13,478 nt of DNA from Euperipatoides rowelli (Eukaryota; Onychophora; Udeonychophora; Euonychophora; Peripatopsidae), in assembly GCA_003024985.2 (NCBI GenBank), contig PXIH01S0007696.1; one strand, 5' to 3'. Made by a program: the position numbers and the translations under genes. Shown here in pieces: positions 9,762 to 13,478 of the stretch. The notes beneath the pieces were generated by a model. That model searched no databases and was not told where the DNA came from. It saw only the letters and a list, made by a program, of their open reading frames with translations. Numbering within the stretch: the stretch's first letter is position 1; every line of letters begins with the position of its first letter.

Positions 9762-9976
9762 AGTGAAACGTCAAAGTTCGAAATTATGATCTACACAACA
9801 AAAACATTAGAATTTTCTGTAATTAGTGACTTAAAATTTGCAAAATTATTTACTATCTCTTCCTTGTTACTGCCAAGCTGCAAACTTGCAAATTGTTGTT
9901 TCATAACAGTAACAAATATATCCAAAATAATTAGAAATATTAGGACTTGATGCAGATGTGCAATAAGGTTAACTGC

Positions 9977-9985
9977 TAAATGTTT
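9977..9985. repeat. Candidate target-site duplication, right copy
   Basis: taaatgttt here matches 5266-5274 exactly. If real, the LINE's 5' end is at 9976 and its leader before ORF1 is 215 bases. Confidence 0.35.
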
Positions 9986-11276
9986 GTATTTCGTAATAAA
10001 ATTGTAATGAATACTGTAATACGCAGTCATAAAATTATTCTTGAAATAGCTTAAAGTCCAAAAAATTTTTCGAGAAAAAAAATTATTGAGTGAATAGTAC
10101 TTACATTTCAGTCTATGTTTCAATCAGAATAAAATCAAATCAATGAAATAAATAAGAAAACCTGAGGAGACAAACCCCTGATATCACATATGATAGCCAG
10201 GTGTCGCATACGTCTGCACTTAATGTTAATGAAAAAGAAGACTGATTTTCAATTTTTACCTTAATAATATTTGAACTGGGTGTTTGTACAAAGAATTTTG
10301 GGATTAGCTATGAAGCTATTATATATTAAAGTGATTGATACTCCTTGGACTGATTTACAATAACCAGCAGAAGAGACAACAATGTAGAACCTGGTCCATT
10401 GTTGTCATTTTCGGAAATAATGCAATGGCAAAATTTCTTTTGCATATATAATGCAACAGTGAAAGTCTTTTTCTGTATACTATTATGTCTTTGAGTGTTT
10501 AATAAAGTTAAGATGGTGAGGTTAATTATACTGTGGTTTGGAGGTGAGAATCTTCACTATAAAATCAATAATATTAATCCTGATAAGAATGCAGTTGAGT
10601 GGATTGGTCAGTTGTCATGCTCCTTAGTTTATAATGTTGTTATGGAGGATCACTACTCTTCTGTTATTATCTTTAGGTTATCCTGTTTTAAGTTTATCTT
10701 TTGTGGTAATCTTTAGTGGTTTGTTATTTGCTGTTGAGCAGCTCACAGTGTCAATTTTCTCTATATTGTTGTCTATATTTTTGATTTTGAAGGGCACTAC
10801 TATTAGGTAGTGACATTTAATTTGACGAATCTATAGATATTTTTTTTATCAAGACATGCTTGGAAATGGCTTAATTAAATGGAGATGTAATTGAGTCCAC
10901 AGAGCATTGGGAACAAAATTATAATAGTTTACTATTAAATGTTTGGGTCAATTTGCAATATGCAGGTATACTCTGATATTTTGTAGCCTAATGAAATATG
11001 GCAGATCTAATATTGTTAATCTGTGATTCAGTTGGACAAATACAATTGATTGACCTGTTGCAAAGGGTGTGCTATTAGGCTGAAACAATTTTATATTTTG
11101 AAAAGATAAGGCATGCACTCCTTAAGAGTTGTAATAGGCAGTTTGTCTACAATAATGTTAACCATTCTGTTCTGGTCCTCTTGTGATAAGTAAAATATTT
11201 TTTTGGTTCAAAATTTGTTTTGACTGGTTTTGGAAATTGATGATTCAATTGGATATGTGAATTCAATGTAATAAAA
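9986..11276. other. Non-coding stretch, no gene seen
   Basis: AT-rich and probably intronic. A 110-codon minus-strand frame (10123-9791) straddles the proposed LINE 5' boundary; its last part (VTVMKQQFASLQLGSNKEEI) looks protein-like and might belong to the LINE leader, but it ends in a stop before ORF1. A 73-codon + frame at 10495-10716 has no recognisable motif. I annotate neither as a gene. Confidence 0.45.
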
Positions 11277-11340
11277 AGCAGAGTTACCTAGTTGGTAAAG
11301 TGCTGATACTGAATTGATTAAATTTAATTCTACGGGTTTA
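11277..11340 (+). mobile_element. Decayed tRNA-like SINE head
   Basis: gcagagttacctagttggta followed by aagtgctgatactgaa resembles the 5' half of a tRNA (D-arm and anticodon-arm region). An A-box-like TACCTAGTTGG lies at 11285-11295 and a decayed B box at 11321-11331. Compared with GGTTCGANTCC, all of the B box's mismatches are transitions (G to A, C to T). The 25-base distance between boxes is a little shorter than in a tRNA. No clear 3' tail or flanking duplication was found, so the full extent is unknown. An intact tRNA gene is excluded because the acceptor and T stems do not pair. Confidence 0.35.
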
Positions 11341-12283
11341 GCTAGTATTTTATTATGTCTAGGTTAATTATTTTCATATAATCTATAGCTGAGAAAATCA
11401 CTTTGGTTAGTCTTATCATAAATGTATGGTGATATCCAGTACAAAAAGGATTTTTTTACAATCTGATGTCTTCTATGAAAATTCTGAAAATTATCAACAA
11501 GGCTGGGATGCTTAAGACTTTACATACTATTTATGCTAGAGTTCATTATGTTATTAAAAAAAAACTATTTATCAACTTAATAAAGTACCACTAAGGTACA
11601 CTTATCAGATGTTTTAGGAAAAAGGAGTATCTCAGCTGGAGAGGAAGAGAGCAGGTTCTGTGATTTTGTAGCAATGCAAACGAACAATTGAGAGAGATAA
11701 GAAAGCTAGACTTAACAAAAAACATGTCAGATGGTGCTATTAAATTTTAACATGGGATTTTGTTGAATAAAAAATGTAAAGGTAACTCAGAAGTGAAACA
11801 CAATAAAAACCAAGGCCGTCCGGTATAAGTAGAAGTCTTGATGGTTCCAGAATGTATCACGCACGCTCCAAAAGACAGCTACAGCTTTTCCCTCAGACTT
11901 CACCACTAATATTATTTCTTACTTTATGAATATAATAGGCAGCCTACTCATTGAAATAGACTGGCATCTAATGGAGAATATAAGTTATAAATTAAAGAAC
12001 TTGTGAGAACTTGAAAGCATACTTTTGAATGATAAGGTGAAAAGAAGGAGGTGAAAGTCATTCTTAAAAACTACATTACTATATTTTTTAAATAATTATC
12101 CATTTTTAAAATTTTTATTGCATTAAAAAATATACCGGTATTATCAATTTTTCAAAGGAAAAATAAATTTTAAAAAAGTGATTTAATTTCCAAAATTTTG
12201 TTTATTGGTGGATTGGTAGATTTTATGGCCTCATGGTCGAAATTAAAAAAATTTTCTCATTACTATTAATAACTGATATTTAA
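11341..12283. other. Non-coding stretch with one possible coding remnant
   Basis: AT-rich, probably intronic or part of the body of the SINE-like sequence to its left. It contains the possible remnant at 11579-11743, listed separately. Otherwise there are only short frames and A/T runs. Confidence 0.45.
11579..11743 (+). pseudogene. Possible decayed coding remnant, unidentified
   Basis: One + frame of 54 codons has only two internal stops (both TAG) and reads KVPLRYTYQMF, GVSQLERKRAGSVIL, then QCKRTIERDKKARLNKKH. The strongly basic, varied composition differs from the Phe/Leu/Ile-rich chance frames nearby. I do not recognise the family. It could be a fragment of a dead transposon or chance. 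Confidence 0.2.
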
Positions 12284-12527
12284 TTTTCAGCTTGTGTTTT
12301 TTTTTTTTTTTTTTAATAGGGAGTTGCACCCTATCTCATATTTTATTTTCAACTTCAAAGTAAATCATGCTTACATCTTGTTACAATTTTTAAATGTGCC
12401 TAGCCCCAGATTTCACTAAAGCACTATAGAAAACAAAAGAACGTACATCAAAAAGAAAATTATAAATCATAAAATTATAATTTCTATTACCTATGTCCAA
12501 ATATTTTTCAGCTTGTGTTTTTTTTTT
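12284..12527 (-). mobile_element. Retroposed insertion with 23-bp direct repeats and poly(A) tail
   Basis: ttttcagcttgtg followed by ten T's occurs at 12284-12306 and again at 12505-12527. The left copy continues into a T18 run (12297-12314), which on the minus strand is the A tail of an inserted sequence of about 190 bases (12504-12315). An AATAAA lies on the minus strand about 25 bases before the tail (near 12340-12345). The empty site, read on the minus strand, is TTTT followed by A10, the TT/AAAA type of target cut by L1-like endonucleases. No coding motif is visible in the insert: it may be a 5'-truncated LINE end, a SINE, or the 3' end of a host mRNA. It lies in the presumed ADH intron 129 bases before the exon. 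Confidence 0.75.
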
Positions 12528-12646
12528 AAAACAAAGTTTATTAATAGGACAATAATATTATTGAGGATCAAGGAAGTGTAAAGTTTTATTCTTTATTAAT
12601 TTAATATTTGTTTCAATGTTTATTTTTTCTTAAGAAATATTTTTGA

Positions 12647-13268
<622 letters not shown>

Positions 13269-13478
13269 AATAGTTCACTGATGTCTAGGTGGAGCAATTG
13301 TCAAGAAGACTGTCTGTCAACTGGGGCATTGCATGTTCCCATCGCACTGAGGGTATATGGTAGGGATCCCATTCGTCCCGTTTTGCCCGGGACAGTCCCG
13401 TTTTTAAAGATACAGTCCCGGTGTCCCCAGAGAATGCTTTGGGACTTGATAATGTCCCGTTTTTCAAAGAATAGTTCA
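13269..13478 (+). mobile_element. Probable tRNA-derived SINE with TCCCG-repeat body, flanked by 9-bp direct repeats
   Basis: aatagttca occurs at 13269-13277 and again at 13470-13478, the last bases of the window. The 192 bases between start with an A-box-like TGTCTAGGTGG (element positions 5-15) and a B-box-like TGTTCCCATCG (positions 57-67), close to the spacing in a tRNA; gactgtctgtcaac between them is also tRNA-like. The body carries GTCCCG at 13375, 13395, 13415 and 13454, with an inverted CGGGAC at 13388. Base composition is much GC-richer than the surroundings, a sign of recent arrival. The minus-strand 60-codon frame over it is a chance frame. The alternative is a tRNA-like piece joined to the end of a hAT-type DNA element, since TCCCG-rich ends are seen in some of those. 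RNA polymerase III promotion is inference. Confidence 0.55.

Larger units (their letters stand above)
5275..9976 (-). mobile_element. Nearly full-length, inactivated L1/Tx1-like non-LTR retrotransposon
   Basis: The element reads right to left. It has a short 5' leader (up to 9976 if the candidate 9-bp duplication is real), ORF1 (9761-9003), a 240-base spacer, ORF2 (8762-5602), about 290 bases of 3' UTR, AATAAA and a short A tail. Two ORFs, an ORF1 with a CCHC knuckle, an APE-type endonuclease at the ORF2 N-terminus, a central RT and a C-terminal Cys/His finger are the known layout of the L1 and Tx1 groups. Total length is about 4.7 kb. It cannot be active: ORF1 has an in-frame stop and ORF2 has several stops and frameshifts. 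It lies antisense to the ADH exon at 12656. The exact 5' end is uncertain; the clade is inferred from layout, not from a tree. Confidence 0.85.

Noticed and set aside
9791-10123. 110-codon minus frame upstream of LINE ORF1
   Set aside because: It ends in a stop before ORF1, is in a different frame from the ORF1 start, and most of it is Phe/Ile/Tyr-rich. A link with the LINE leader is possible but unsupported.
10495-10716. 73-codon + frame
   Set aside because: No recognised motif, ordinary length for chance in this composition, no splice or promoter context.
13285-13467. 60-codon minus frame over the TCCCG repeats
   Set aside because: The translation follows the nucleotide repeat; the underlying structure is a non-coding SINE or MITE.

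Overview
The window looks like AT-rich nuclear DNA from an animal, most likely a marine invertebrate. Evidence for this: spliceosomal GT/AG signals flank one conserved exon, CCHC-type two-ORF non-LTR retrotransposon remains are present, there are tRNA-derived SINE-like sequences, and no bacterial gene organisation is seen. The phylum cannot be fixed from the sequence. An ambiguous base (n) at 2634 shows this is unfinished assembly sequence.

The only host gene sequence I can support is one 87-bp exon on the + strand (12656-12742). It encodes part of a class III alcohol dehydrogenase / S-(hydroxymethyl)glutathione dehydrogenase (ADH5 family), including the Cys that should bind the catalytic zinc. 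No other exon of that gene is visible, so the rest of the window is intron or flanking DNA.

Most of the remainder is a record of mobile-element insertions. (1) Positions 1 to about 300, minus strand: a LINE fragment (linker between endonuclease and reverse transcriptase) running off the left edge, with an 81-codon open frame. (2) 1410-1743: a near-perfect foldback palindrome centred on 1600, a hairpin-type MITE. (3) About 5272-9976, minus strand: a nearly full-length but inactivated L1/Tx1-like LINE. It has ORF1 with a CCHC knuckle and ORF2 with APE endonuclease, reverse transcriptase and a C-terminal Cys/His finger, then a 3' UTR with a polyadenylation signal and short A tail. It has many frameshifts and stops, but recognisable catalytic motifs survive. 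(4) 11277-11340: a decayed tRNA-like sequence (SINE head). (5) 12284-12527: a retroposed insertion of about 190 bp, minus strand, with a 23-bp direct repeat whose junction matches the TT/AAAA type of target. (6) 13269-13478: a probable tRNA-derived SINE with A and B boxes, a TCCCG-repeat body and 9-bp flanking direct repeats, ending exactly at the window edge.

The stretches 311-1409, 1744-5265, 9986-11276, 11341-12283 and 12743-13268 hold no gene I can support. No operon, CRISPR array, rRNA or intact tRNA gene is present. I see no new multi-gene system. The most informative signals are the hidden LINE reading frame at the left edge, the palindrome, and the dated insertions around the ADH exon.
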